A stretch of DNA of 64,000 bases from Hyphomonas jannaschiana VP2 (GTDB taxonomy: Bacteria > Pseudomonadota > Alphaproteobacteria > Caulobacterales > Hyphomonadaceae). The position numbers and the translations under genes were made by a program. Every line of letters starts with the position of its first letter. The first letter of the stretch is position 1. The notes under the pieces are model-generated. The model saw only the letters and a program-made list of their open reading frames with translations. It was not told the origin of the DNA and ran no database searches. Positions 25,414-36,768 of this stretch are shown here, one piece after another. The DNA lies in contig NZ_ARYJ01000007.1 of assembly GCF_000685215.1 (NCBI RefSeq), forward strand, positions 1 to 64,000. The letters are read 5' to 3'.

Positions 25414-26349
25414 GTGGGCGAACGTGACTGGATCTCCCGGTATTTCGCGCCGTTGGTAGCATCACCCGGGGCGGCGGCCTTGCGTGACGATGTGGCCGAA
25501 CTCTCTACCCCGAGCGGACCTGTCATCGCGACGGTCGATGCACTGGTCGAGGGCGTGCACTTCTTTCCAGACGATCCAGTCGACACCATCGCGCGCAAGC
25601 TGGTCCGGGCGAATGTGTCGGACATCATCGCCAAAGGTGCCCGGCCGCTGGAGGCTTTGCTGACGCTTGGCTGGCCAGGCACCAGGCCGGAAGAGCAGCT
25701 TGCCCGGTTTGCGGCAGCTTTGGGGGATGAACTGTCCAGCTGGGGCATCCGGCTGATCGGCGGCGACACGACGGCCAGCCCGCAAGGCCTGTTCCTGTCC
25801 CTGACCTTGACCGGCCAGTCCGGCCCGGGCGGCGTGATCCGGCGCAGTGGGGCGCAGGCGGGTGACAGGCTTTGGGTGACCGGAGCGATCGGCGCAGCAC
25901 TTCTTGGCTACAGGGCGCTCCGGGACGGGCGCGTGGATGACCCTCATGTCGCGGCCTACAGGGAGCCTCAGCTGGCGCCATTGGCCATTACCGGGCTGCT
26001 ACGAGATTGCGCCACCGGATCAATGGATGTCTCCGACGGACTACTAGGGGATGCCCGCATGCTTGCGGAGGCGTCCGGCCTGTCGGTGACGGTCGATCTG
26101 GACGCCGTGCCTTATGCCGGTGGAGCCTCAACTCTTGAAGAGCGTCTCGCGCTCGCGTCCTGGGGCGACGACTATCAGGTTCTGTTTGCCGCACCTGAGT
26201 CGGTGACCTCCCGAATTCTGGCTTACGCTGGGGAAGAGGGCATCAAGGTCACACAAATAGGATCTTTTGCGTCTGGAGCCGGTCTGACAGCTTGTATGGA
26301 TGGTGCGCGCGTTAACCTACCGGAAAGACTCGGCTTCGAGCATGGCTGA
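25414..26349 (+). CDS. thiL: Thiamine-monophosphate kinase
   Basis: A 311-residue kinase that makes the active cofactor thiamine diphosphate from thiamine monophosphate and ATP. Family motifs are complete: LRDDVAE at about 23-29, VDALVEGVHF, ANVSDIIAKGARP, IGGDTTASP, GDRLWVTGAIGAALLG, MDVSDGLLGDA and ASWGDDYQVLF. The start is GTG 25414, two bases after the preceding stop, so translation is probably coupled. In many alphaproteobacteria thiL follows ribH-nusB; here it does not. No thiamine riboswitch is visible nearby. Confidence 0.95.
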   Translation: MGERDWISRYFAPLVASPGAAALRDDVAELSTPSGPVIATVDALVEGVHFFPDDPVDTIARKLVRANVSDIIAKGARPLEALLTLGWPGTRPEEQLARFAAALGDELSSWGIRLIGGDTTASPQGLFLSLTLTGQSGPGGVIRRSGAQAGDRLWVTGAIGAALLGYRALRDGRVDDPHVAAYREPQLAPLAITGLLRDCATGSMDVSDGLLGDARMLAEASGLSVTVDLDAVPYAGGASTLEERLALASWGDDYQVLFAAPESVTSRILAYAGEEGIKVTQIGSFASGAGLTACMDGARVNLPERLGFEHG

Positions 26350-26392
26350 ACCGGGTCTTGTCTGACTCGCTTCAAACGTGAGGCATCTTGCA

Positions 26393-26404
26393 CCTGACGT
26401 CAGG
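26393..26404. promoter_or_regulatory. Perfect 12-bp palindrome upstream of hppA
   Basis: CCTGACGTCAGG is a perfect palindrome about 90 bases before the hppA start, in a 144-base gap. Its size and position suit a dimeric regulator, but no partner protein is indicated in the window. Confidence 0.35.
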
Positions 26405-26493
26405 GGGTGGCAGCAAAGTACCCATAATAAAGAAAGCTCAGGGAGAAACCGGGCAAAACCGGTTCGATTTGGCTAGGGAAGGAAACAAGGTTC

Positions 26494-28647
26494 ATGTGGT
26501 ATTATCTCGCTCTCGCAGCGGGCGTAATCTCGGTTTTGTACGGGTTTATTCAGGCTCGTTCGATCCAGTCCGCCCCCGCGGGTGACGCGCGAATGCGCGA
26601 AATCGCTGCGGCCATTCAGGAAGGCGCAAACGCCTATCTCGGCCGCCAGTATCGGACCATCGCCATTGTCGGCGTCGTGGTCGTTGTTTTGCTTGGCATT
26701 GCGTTCTGGAACTTGGTAGCGCCGCTCGGCTTTGTCATCGGTGCCGTGCTCTCCGGCGCAGCCGGTTTCATCGGCATGAAAGTCTCGGTGCAGGCCAATG
26801 TCCGCACGACGGAAGCCGCAAAATCCGGCCTCAATGCCGGACTTAAAATGGCGTTCAAGTCTGGCGCCATTACCGGCATGCTCGTTGTCGGCCTCGCTCT
26901 TCTTGGTATTGTTCTCTATTACGGCTTCCTGACCATGATCATGGGTCTCAGCCTGACTGAGGAAGACCAGAAGCGGGAAATCATCGATTCCCTTGTCGCA
27001 CTTGGTTTCGGGGCTTCGCTCATTTCGATCTTCGCCCGTCTCGGCGGCGGCATCTTCACCAAAGGCGCAGACGTCGGCGGTGACATGGTCGGCAAGGTTG
27101 AAGCCGGTATTCCGGAAGATGACCCGCGTAACGCTGCGACGATTGCAGACAATGTGGGCGACAATGTCGGTGACTGTGCCGGCATGGCAGCCGACCTGTT
27201 CGAGACCTATGCCGTGACGCTGGTTGCGACCATGGTGCTCGGTGCGATCTATTTTGCGGATGCCAGCTATCTGGGAGACCTGATGCTGCTGCCGCTGGCC
27301 ATTGGCGGTGTCTGCATCATCACGTCGATCATCGGCACATATTTCGTCAATCTCGGCCCGGGCAAGACCGACGTCATGGGCGCGCTCTACAAGGGCCTCA
27401 TCGTTACAGGTGTCCTGTCGATCGGTGCCCTGGCACTCGTTATCAGCCAGGTACTGCCTGCGGGGTTCGGCCCGCTGGAAGGTGCGGCAGCCGCGCTTGG
27501 GCTTTCTGGTGAAATCACCGGGATGGACCTGTTCCTCTGCGGCCTGCTTGGCCTTGCTGTGACAGGCCTGATCGTTGTCATTACGGCATATTATACCGAG
27601 ACAAAGTATCGTCCGGTACGGTCCGTGGCGAAGGCGTCGGAGTCCGGTCACGGCACGAACGTGATCCAGGGCCTCGCTGTCTCACTGGAGTCGACCGCGC
27701 TGCCGGCCCTGACGATCATCGCTGGCATCATCGCCACCTATAATCTGGCAGGCCTCTATGGTGTCGCGATTGCGACCACCACGATGCTGGCTCTGGCAGG
27801 CATGATCGTTGCGCTCGACGCATTCGGTCCGGTCACGGACAATGCGGGCGGCATTGCTGAAATGTCAGAGCTTCCCTCGGAAGTACGTGACACGACGGAC
27901 GCCCTCGACGCAGTCGGGAACACGACCAAGGCTGTGACGAAGGGCTACGCAATCGGCTCCGCCGGTCTCGGCGCGCTCGTTCTGTTTGCGGCCTATTCGG
28001 AGGATCTGAAATATTTCTCGGCGAAAGCCGCGGATGGTTCTTTCTTCTCCGGCGTGGCGGTCGATTTCTCGATTGCCAATCCATACGTCGTGGTTGGCCT
28101 TCTGTTTGGCGGTCTTCTGCCGTTCCTCTTCGGCGGCATGTCGATGATGGCTGTGGGGCGTGCAGCCCAGGCCGTTGTTGAGGAAGTCCGGCGTCAGTTC
28201 CGCGAAATGCCGGGTATCATGAAAGGCGAGGTGAAGCCGGATTACGGTCGCGCCGTCGACCTTCTGACTCAGGCAGCCATCAAGGAAATGATCGTGCCGT
28301 CGCTCCTGCCGGTGCTGTCACCTGTGGTCCTGTTCGGCGTGATCCTTGCCATCGCTGGCAAGAGTGCTGCCTTCGCAGCCGTGGGCGCCATGCTTCTGGG
28401 CGTGATCGTCACCGGCCTGTTCGTCGCCATCTCGATGACATCGGGCGGCGGGGCATGGGACAACGCCAAGAAGTATATCGAAGACGGCAATCATGGCGGC
28501 AAGGGCTCTGAAGCCCACAAGGCTGCCGTGACGGGCGATACGGTGGGTGACCCCTACAAGGACACCGCCGGTCCGGCTGTGAACCCGATGATCAAGATCA
28601 CGAATATCGTGGCGCTTCTGCTGCTGGCTGTCCTCGCCGGCATGTAG
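26494..28647 (+). CDS. hppA: Membrane-bound proton-translocating pyrophosphatase, K+-independent type
   Basis: A 717-residue integral membrane enzyme that hydrolyses pyrophosphate and pumps protons, with about 16 helices. The substrate site is clear: [18 protein letters not shown] near residue 183, [20 protein letters not shown], and at the C-terminal side DNAKKYIED and [19 protein letters not shown]. The potassium-dependence position in [14 protein letters not shown] is Lys479, not Ala. That predicts the K+-independent H+-pumping class. It has its own promoter region and a strong terminator. It can conserve energy from biosynthetic pyrophosphate. Confidence 0.97.
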   Translation: MWYYLALAAGVISVLYGFIQARSIQSAPAGDARMREIAAAIQEGANAYLGRQYRTIAIVGVVVVVLLGIAFWNLVAPLGFVIGAVLSGAAGFIGMKVSVQANVRTTEAAKSGLNAGLKMAFKSGAITGMLVVGLALLGIVLYYGFLTMIMGLSLTEEDQKREIIDSLVALGFGASLISIFARLGGGIFTKGADVGGDMVGKVEAGIPEDDPRNAATIADNVGDNVGDCAGMAADLFETYAVTLVATMVLGAIYFADASYLGDLMLLPLAIGGVCIITSIIGTYFVNLGPGKTDVMGALYKGLIVTGVLSIGALALVISQVLPAGFGPLEGAAAALGLSGEITGMDLFLCGLLGLAVTGLIVVITAYYTETKYRPVRSVAKASESGHGTNVIQGLAVSLESTALPALTIIAGIIATYNLAGLYGVAIATTTMLALAGMIVALDAFGPVTDNAGGIAEMSELPSEVRDTTDALDAVGNTTKAVTKGYAIGSAGLGALVLFAAYSEDLKYFSAKAADGSFFSGVAVDFSIANPYVVVGLLFGGLLPFLFGGMSMMAVGRAAQAVVEEVRRQFREMPGIMKGEVKPDYGRAVDLLTQAAIKEMIVPSLLPVLSPVVLFGVILAIAGKSAAFAAVGAMLLGVIVTGLFVAISMTSGGGAWDNAKKYIEDGNHGGKGSEAHKAAVTGDTVGDPYKDTAGPAVNPMIKITNIVALLLLAVLAGM

Positions 28648-28668
28648 GGAAAATGAAATTTTCTTAGG

Positions 28669-28706
28669 AGGCCCCGGGGCGATAGCCTCGGGGCCTTTGT
28701 TTTGTT
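28669..28706 (+). terminator. Rho-independent terminator of hppA
   Basis: AGGCCCCGGGGC (28669-28680) pairs with GCCTCGGGGCCT (28685-28696), 12 bp with one mismatch and a GATA loop, followed by the T-rich TTGTTTTGTTT. It is 21 bases after the hppA stop. Confidence 0.9.
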
Positions 28707-28721
28707 TGGGGAAAATAAGAT

Positions 28722-28758
28722 ATAGTCAAAAACTATAGCAACCCCTCAAGCAATCAAT
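28722..28758 (+). promoter_or_regulatory. OxyR-like site upstream of katG
   Basis: ATAG-N7-CTAT at 28722-28736 exactly matches half of the OxyR pattern (ATAG-N7-CTAT-N7-ATAG-N7-CTAT). With the right spacing, the second half reads CCTC-N7-CAAT, where only the last quarter is close. The site is about 155 bases before the katG ATG. OxyR control of katG is well known in proteobacteria. Confidence 0.5.
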
Positions 28759-28784
28759 TGGTCCTATTCGTCTGGCAGGCGTAG

Positions 28785-31082
<2,298 letters not shown>

Positions 31083-31105
31083 AAAAGCACAATCACTTAA
31101 GCAGG

Positions 31106-31136
31106 CGGCGTTCCGGAAATACCGGGACGCCGTTTT
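31106..31136 (+). terminator. Rho-independent terminator of katG
   Basis: CGGCGTTCCGG (31106-31116) pairs with CCGGGACGCCG (31122-31132), 11 bp with one G-U pair and a 5-base loop, then TTTTCTAT. It ends exactly before the convergent rsmA stop. Confidence 0.88.
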
Positions 31137-31973
31137 CTATTTGGCCAGGGAGGTTGCCATCCGCTGGAACTCTTCCTGTGTCAGAGTCTCGGCGCGTGCT
31201 GTGGGGTCAATGCCGAGATCTTTCAGCCATTCATCCGCTTTCAGGCCATGTTTCTTGGCAAACGGCTTTAGCGCCGCGCGCAACATTTTCCTGCGCTGAC
31301 CGAACGCAGCGCCGGCGACCTGCTCCAGCTTGTCGAGGTACGGAAAGCGTTCGCCTTCGGGGAGGGGGTCCAGAACCGCGACTGCGCTGTCGACTTTCGG
31401 TGGCGGCTTGAAAGCCCCGGGCGGCAGGGTGAAGGCAATGTGCGGCCGCGTCACCGCATGGGCCAGAACGGCAAGACGGCCATAATGTTCCGTTCCCGGA
31501 TCGGCGCAGATACGCTGGGCAACCTCCTTCTGGAACATCAGCGCCATCTCTCCGCGCCAGGCGCCGGCTTTTAGCCAGTCGATCAGTAGCACTGTGCCGA
31601 CATTGTAGGGCAGGTTCGCGATGATCATGGCGGGTGTGCCATCGCCGAGTTCGGTCAGGACTTTTTCCCATTTAACCTTGCGGGCATCCTTCTCGATGAC
31701 CGTGAGGCGGCCGTCGCTCGCTTCAGGCCAGGCCTGCAAGGCTGAGGCAAATCGTGGGTCCGTTTCGACCGCGATCAGCTTTGCAGCGCCTTCTTTCAGG
31801 ATGGCGCGCGTCAGGCCGCCGGGGCCGGGCCCCACTTCGATCACCGTGCGACCTTTCAGCGGTCCAGCAGCGGTGGCGGCGCGGTGAAGAATGCTGGGGT
31901 CGAACAGGAAGTGCTGGCCGAGCGCCTTGCGCGCCGGGGCCTGTGTCAGTTCGGGCTCATTCTGTTCGCTCAT
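31137..31973 (-). CDS. rsmA: 16S rRNA (adenine1518-N6/adenine1519-N6)-dimethyltransferase
   Basis: A 278-residue SAM-dependent methyltransferase (KsgA) that dimethylates two adenines in the loop near the 3' end of 16S rRNA and acts as a late 30S assembly checkpoint. Motifs: ALGQHFLFDPSIL at about 17-29, the SAM-binding IEVGPGPGGLTRAIL, VETDPRF, the catalytic NLPYNV near residue 121, and the C-terminal PPGAFKPPPKVDSAV and FGQRRKMLRAAL. It overlaps pdxA by four bases and is the last gene of lptD-surA-pdxA-rsmA. Loss usually gives kasugamycin resistance. Confidence 0.97.
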   Translation of the reverse strand: MSEQNEPELTQAPARKALGQHFLFDPSILHRAATAAGPLKGRTVIEVGPGPGGLTRAILKEGAAKLIAVETDPRFASALQAWPEASDGRLTVIEKDARKVKWEKVLTELGDGTPAMIIANLPYNVGTVLLIDWLKAGAWRGEMALMFQKEVAQRICADPGTEHYGRLAVLAHAVTRPHIAFTLPPGAFKPPPKVDSAVAVLDPLPEGERFPYLDKLEQVAGAAFGQRRKMLRAALKPFAKKHGLKADEWLKDLGIDPTARAETLTQEEFQRMATSLAK

Positions 31974-32977
31974 GCGGTTTTCCTGTTCTTCGCGACCATG
32001 GCCGCTGAGCGGATTGCTGCGATCAGGCTGTCCGGACGGGCGGTACCTGCCGCTGCCGCATCGTAACCTGTACCATGATCGGGACTCGTTCGGACGATCG
32101 GAAGACCGAGCGTCATGTTCACGCCGCCCCAGAAATCCAGCGTCTTGACCGGAATCAGGCCCTGGTCATGTGTCATCGCGATCACCGCATCATAGGCCCC
32201 TGACAAGGCTTCTGCGAACACGGTGTCCGCCGGCCGGGCATCCGAAATGTTGATGTTCCGGGAGCGGAGTGTGGCGGCAGCAGGATTGATGATGTCGATC
32301 TCTTCGCGCCCAATGGCTCCGCCTTCGCCGGCATGAGGGTTCAGTCCGGTAAAGGCAATTCGGGGCGCGGCTATGCCAAAGTCGGATTTCATCGCGCTGT
32401 GCACAATGGAGCCGAGTTCCACAAGGGCTTCCTGCGTCAGGCTCGCGGGCACGCTGGCCAGTGATTGGTGGATCGTTGCCAGGGCCACCTTCAGGCCACC
32501 GCCTGTGAGCATCATGACAGGCCGGATCGGTTCACCACCCTCCGGGCGGCAGAGTTCTGCAATGAATTCCGTATGACCCGGGTGCCGGAAACCGGCGCTG
32601 TAGAGCAGGGCCTTGTTGATCGGATTGGTGACGATACCGGACGCTTTTCCTTCCCGGACATGCGCGACGCCCATTTCGATGGCGGAGACAATAAATGGGG
32701 CGGAGGCTTCGTTTGGTTTGCCCGGCGTGATCTCTGGCACAGGCCCGACTGGCAGGACAGGCAGCGCGGCACTGAACACGGCTGCAGCGTCTTCGGGTGC
32801 AGCAATCTCCTGCACAGGACAGAGTTTTCGGTAAAGCTCCGGTGCGCCAATGACGTAGAACCGAAGCTCAGGGTCTGATTTCAAAGCCTGCCAGGCAACG
32901 GCGGTGATGGAGGGACCCACACCCGCCGGGTCGCCCATGGACAGGACGAGGGGAAGAGAAGACATTTGCTCGGTCAC
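31970..32977 (-). CDS. pdxA: 4-hydroxythreonine-4-phosphate dehydrogenase
   Basis: A 335-residue NAD-dependent enzyme of pyridoxal-5'-phosphate synthesis (DXP-dependent route). Signatures: LVLSMGDPAGVGPSITAVAW near the N-terminus, GIVTNPINKALLYSAGF, HPGHTEFIAEL, and the metal-binding GLNPHAGEGGAIGREE. AMTHDQGLIPVKTLDF and RTSPDHGTGYDAAAAGTA complete the set; the three metal His residues are those of HTEF, NPHAGE and MTHDQ. Length is normal. It lies 38 bases after surA and shares four bases with rsmA, so it is one transcript with the outer-membrane biogenesis genes. Confidence 0.97.
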   Translation of the reverse strand: MTEQMSSLPLVLSMGDPAGVGPSITAVAWQALKSDPELRFYVIGAPELYRKLCPVQEIAAPEDAAAVFSAALPVLPVGPVPEITPGKPNEASAPFIVSAIEMGVAHVREGKASGIVTNPINKALLYSAGFRHPGHTEFIAELCRPEGGEPIRPVMMLTGGGLKVALATIHQSLASVPASLTQEALVELGSIVHSAMKSDFGIAAPRIAFTGLNPHAGEGGAIGREEIDIINPAAATLRSRNINISDARPADTVFAEALSGAYDAVIAMTHDQGLIPVKTLDFWGGVNMTLGLPIVRTSPDHGTGYDAAAAGTARPDSLIAAIRSAAMVAKNRKTA

Positions 32978-33015
32978 GCGCCGGATGTCGCGCCAAATGG
33001 AACGGCGTGCAAGCC

Positions 33016-34263
33016 TTATCGGTAGATAATCGTGGCGTCGCGGCGCAGGTTACGCAGCTCACGCTCGGAGATCATGTTGAGTTCACGCCCCTTGAGGCTG
33101 TTTTTGAGATCCTCGCGGGATGGAAGTGCTTCAGCGCCTTCTTCCCGTCGGCAGACATACATGGTGCCCAATCCGCCACTGACAGCAAAAATGTCTGTCG
33201 GCTTACCGATTTCGGCACTTTCGACGAGCGATTTGCCTTCAGGACCCAGCTCTTCGATGTTGATGTCTTCGAGCGGTTGCGCCCGGAGGCCCTGAGTCGT
33301 GTTGGCAACTGTCTGGACGTCGTCACACGATGTAATGCGCTCCATCGCGGCTTTCAGGTTTTCATCCGTGGCATCGCTGGTGATCAGGCGGATGAGATCG
33401 ACCTTGGTGGTCGCTTCCGCCGGCTCCCGCTTGTTCTGGATGTAGAGAATGTACACGCCATTATCGACGGTGATCGGCTCCAGCAGGCCTGGGCCGGCAG
33501 CTGATTCGATGGCAGGCACCAGCTCAGGCGGAAGGTCGGAGGCCGAAACCCAGCCCATGTCGCCGCCGGTCGCTGCGGTGGGCGCGGAGGAGAGGCGCTG
33601 GGCAGCAATACGGAAGTCAGCGCCAGCTTTCAGCTGCTCCACAATGGAGCGGGCAGCTTCCTCGGCCTGGGTGCGGGTCTCTGGGTCTGGCGCGAACAGA
33701 AAGATCTCGGAAATGCGGTACTGCGTTTTCTTGGCGGCCAGCCGCAATTGTTCGATCTGGTCGTCGACCTGATTGTCGGAAATACGAATGCGCGACCCGT
33801 AGAGGCCGCTCATCACGCGGTTCCAGGCAAGTTCGGCACGCATCTGTTCTTCAAGACTGGAAGGATCGATTCCCGCCGCCAGAAGCTGGGATTTCAGGTC
33901 GGCGCCGGTCAGTCCAGATTGGGCAGCCATGCCTTCGACAGCGCCGTCAATCTCTTCCTTGCTGATCTCCAGCTCAAACTCGGACGCCTTTTCGAGCTGA
34001 AGGCGTTCATCAATCAACTGCTCCAGAGCCTGTCCGGTGATCTGCTGCACCTGTTCCGGGGAAGGTTGCTGTCCACCAAGGCTCAGCAACAGCATGCGGG
34101 CGCGGTCCCGGACGTCTGTAAACGAGATCGGCCGGTCGTTGACCACTGCTGCAATGGCTTCCAGAGTCAGGCTGCCATCATCTGCCGGGGCTTCCTGAGC
34201 ACTCGCTTGTCCGGCGAAGGGAAGGGCCAGCATCATTGCGGCGACGGCGAGTTTGCGAACCAT
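33016..34263 (-). CDS. surA: Periplasmic chaperone/peptidyl-prolyl isomerase SurA
   Basis: A 415-residue periplasmic chaperone for outer-membrane proteins such as LptD. The signal peptide is MVRKLAVAAMMLALPFAGQA. The SurA N-domain follows, with IAAVVNDRPISFTDVRDRAR and ALEQLIDERLQLEKA. A single parvulin domain (about 170-275) has ISEIFLFAPDPE and GGDMGWVSASDLPPELV. The C-terminal helix SERELRNLRRDATIIYR is typical. I chose ATG 34263 because GGAGA lies eight bases upstream; the frame also has an ATG at 34281, which sits in a palindrome. E. coli SurA has two parvulin domains, but one is usual in alphaproteobacteria. Confidence 0.92.
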   Translation of the reverse strand: MVRKLAVAAMMLALPFAGQASAQEAPADDGSLTLEAIAAVVNDRPISFTDVRDRARMLLLSLGGQQPSPEQVQQITGQALEQLIDERLQLEKASEFELEISKEEIDGAVEGMAAQSGLTGADLKSQLLAAGIDPSSLEEQMRAELAWNRVMSGLYGSRIRISDNQVDDQIEQLRLAAKKTQYRISEIFLFAPDPETRTQAEEAARSIVEQLKAGADFRIAAQRLSSAPTAATGGDMGWVSASDLPPELVPAIESAAGPGLLEPITVDNGVYILYIQNKREPAEATTKVDLIRLITSDATDENLKAAMERITSCDDVQTVANTTQGLRAQPLEDINIEELGPEGKSLVESAEIGKPTDIFAVSGGLGTMYVCRREEGAEALPSREDLKNSLKGRELNMISERELRNLRRDATIIYR

Positions 34264-34280
34264 CAGAGGTCTCCAATTCA

Positions 34281-34300
34281 TGCCTGCGATCCCGCAGGCA
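34281..34300. promoter_or_regulatory. Palindrome in the surA leader
   Basis: TGCCTGCG (34281-34288) and CGCAGGCA (34293-34300) form a perfect 8-bp stem with an ATCC loop, 18 bases upstream of the chosen surA start. It could be an RNA hairpin between lptD and surA that adjusts expression. No T-run follows on the minus strand. Confidence 0.35.
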
Positions 34301-34414
34301 GGTATTCAACTTCGACCATACAAATCCTGATGCATGGCGCAACGCGGGCCCGCAGTCAGCCCTGATAACTTACGGATATTTAGGGTTCACGGCGATTTCG
34401 GGGCAGTGGCAGAC

Positions 34415-36601
34415 TTAATCGAAATCGCTGGACCCGAATTGCCCAAGTGTTTTGAGAGAAAAGCGGATCTGAATGTTTTCTGACGGACCTTGTGTGCGAT
34501 CCTGCAGTTCCGTGCGGCTATAGACCAGTTCGAGGCGTGAACAGTCGTCTTCATAGGCGATACCGAAATCCTTTCTGGCATTCCGGTCGTTCGCTATGTC
34601 ACGCAGCTGGCCGTAGATGAAGGAGTAGCGTTCAGTGATCCGGAATTCGCCGGTCATGAAGAAACCTTCGTCTTCCTCCTGGTTCGGGTTCAGCCGTTCG
34701 CTGATCTTGTAATACTGGCCGGTTGCGCGCCATCTGGAAGACTGTGTGGACAGGCGGGTATCGATCCGGTTCAGTTCCAGTCCGTCTTGATCAAGCCGAA
34801 CCCGCGTATCAATGCGCAAGGCCTTGCCGAAATCCGCTGTTGCCGCGGCCACCCAGTCCGATGTCGTGCCGTCGAGATTGGTGACTTTTTCAAAGCTCGG
34901 GTCTGGCCGGGACCGCCATCTCCGGCCGACAGTGGCAGACAGTTCCGGGCCGTCTTTCCAGACCGCCCGGGCCGTCAGCCCGGCAGAGATTTTCCCGTCA
35001 CCTTCATAGAGGTCATAACCGGCAACCGTGTTGGCATCGAACAGGACGGTTTCATCCATTTCGAATAACAGGGCATCTTCATTCGGGATGATCGGATCAT
35101 TCGAATTAGACGTGCCCCATGCGGCCATGACTTCCGGCTCAAGCATGATGTCGACCGTCTTACCCGGACGGATCATCGGATAGGCAATGCGTGTTCCGGC
35201 ATTGCCGACCAGCCTCGAAGCGTTGTCATCTTCGATGCCTCTTTGATCGAGCTGATAGTAATCCCCGCGCAGTTCCGCGAAAGGCTCGAAAGTGAAGCCG
35301 CCGGGCAGAATCTTGTATGTCGACCAGTCTGCCCCAACGCTGACGCGCTGGCTGTCATCGCCGACATCGCGGCGCAGAATGGCGGTTGAGGCGTTCACGC
35401 TGGCAAAGCCGTAATCGCCGAGATCCCAGTATTTTTCGCTGAAGAGCAAGGGCGTGACGGTCGGCAGGCTGCCATCGGCATCGCTGCCGCGAAGCCCCTG
35501 AATTGAGAGAAGAGAAACGTCCGTGTAGTAAGAATCGCCTTGTCCCACGGCATATAGCTGGGACAGGAGCCGGCGTGGCTGGCTCTGATAGATCCCGCGT
35601 TTGTCACCTTGCCCGTCGATGTCGTAGCGGCGGTCATACAGGTCGTCGGTCTGGGTTTCGACGCCGAAGCCCCATTGCCATTCTTCTGTCAGCGCAAACC
35701 GGCCGCTGCCGTACAGATGGCCGCGCCACTTTTCTTCGCCGAATTTCTGACCGTCGCTATCGAAGTCTTTTTCCCGTGTGATGCTCGTGTTGATATTGAT
35801 GGCACCCGAATAAAACCGCTTGCGGTAATCGAGTTCCAGCATCGGATTGACGTTTTCCGTGATGAGAGGTGCGATCGTCAGGTCTGAGGAGTCCGAGATC
35901 GCCCAGTAATAGGGTTGCTGGTAGAACGCGCCGAGCTTGGACGAAAAGCCAGCGGACGGGATCATCAGGCCGGAACGGCGATCAGACGTCGGATCCGGGT
36001 GCGCGAGGTAGGGGAAGTAGAACACGGGAATGCCCATGACTTCCAGAACCGCGTCGCGATAGGAAATCATCTGGGTTTCCTGGTCCAGCACGGCGCGGCG
36101 GGCCCGCAGAGACCAGGTCGGCGTCTGGCCCTTGGCTTCACAGATAGGACAGGCCGTATAGATGACCTGATCCATGGCGTTAATGCCGTCCGACTGGCGG
36201 ATCGCTGAATTCGCCACAATGGTTGAGCCATCTGTCAGACGGGCGGAATAACCGATCGCATAACCATCCGACAGATTGGAGCCGACTTCGACTTCGTCGG
36301 AGAATTGCTGGGAGCCGTCTGTGTCGATGATAACGACATTTCCGGTCGCCCGAACGCGTTCTGTGGTCCGGTTGTAGACAAGCCGGTCTGCTCGCAGGAT
36401 GCGCCCGTCATAGAGTGCTTCGACATTACCTTCCGCGACGATGGAATTTTCGTCGCGCAATTCGTAGACATAGTCGGCTTCAAGGACGACCTGTTCCGAA
36501 TTGGCCGTTGTATCCGGCGCGCTGGTTTCCTGCGCAATTGCTCCGAATGACGGAGATGCGGCAAGGGCCAGGGCTGCAGCATAATGGTACCAATTGGCCA
36601 A
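34415..36601 (-). CDS. lptD: LPS assembly outer-membrane protein LptD
   Basis: A 728-residue outer-membrane beta-barrel that inserts lipopolysaccharide into the outer leaflet together with LptE. Residues 1-24 look like a signal peptide with a weak n-region. The OstA/LptA-like beta-jellyroll (about 30-150) has ADYVYELRDENSIVAEGNVE (positions about 40-59), RADRLVYNRTTERVRATGNV and VANSAIRQSDG. The barrel has YFPYLAHPDPTSDRRSGLMIPS. Cysteines in YTACPICEAK and near the C-terminus (DDCSRLEL) are placed for the known disulfides. The start is TTG 36601 with GAGGT eight bases upstream; no usable ATG lies nearby. It leads the surA-pdxA-rsmA string. Confidence 0.93.
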   Translation of the reverse strand: MANWYHYAAALALAASPSFGAIAQETSAPDTTANSEQVVLEADYVYELRDENSIVAEGNVEALYDGRILRADRLVYNRTTERVRATGNVVIIDTDGSQQFSDEVEVGSNLSDGYAIGYSARLTDGSTIVANSAIRQSDGINAMDQVIYTACPICEAKGQTPTWSLRARRAVLDQETQMISYRDAVLEVMGIPVFYFPYLAHPDPTSDRRSGLMIPSAGFSSKLGAFYQQPYYWAISDSSDLTIAPLITENVNPMLELDYRKRFYSGAININTSITREKDFDSDGQKFGEEKWRGHLYGSGRFALTEEWQWGFGVETQTDDLYDRRYDIDGQGDKRGIYQSQPRRLLSQLYAVGQGDSYYTDVSLLSIQGLRGSDADGSLPTVTPLLFSEKYWDLGDYGFASVNASTAILRRDVGDDSQRVSVGADWSTYKILPGGFTFEPFAELRGDYYQLDQRGIEDDNASRLVGNAGTRIAYPMIRPGKTVDIMLEPEVMAAWGTSNSNDPIIPNEDALLFEMDETVLFDANTVAGYDLYEGDGKISAGLTARAVWKDGPELSATVGRRWRSRPDPSFEKVTNLDGTTSDWVAAATADFGKALRIDTRVRLDQDGLELNRIDTRLSTQSSRWRATGQYYKISERLNPNQEEDEGFFMTGEFRITERYSFIYGQLRDIANDRNARKDFGIAYEDDCSRLELVYSRTELQDRTQGPSENIQIRFSLKTLGQFGSSDFD

Positions 36602-36768
36602 TTCGGGCTACCTCGGTTTTGCCCCGGCAGCGCCGGCTGCGGACTACGGAATTCTGTCTCGGTGACTGAGGCTTAGAGGCTGTCCCCGGCATCGTCCAGC
36701 CACGGAGCGCCGATGAGTGATTTTTCGGCACCTGTCCGGTGCAGCTTGGCCACACGTATGCCGCTTGA

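Noticed and set aside
26350-26493. A riboswitch before hppA or thiL
   Set aside because: No thiamine-box or other riboswitch core sequence is visible; only the short palindrome at 26393-26404 stands out.
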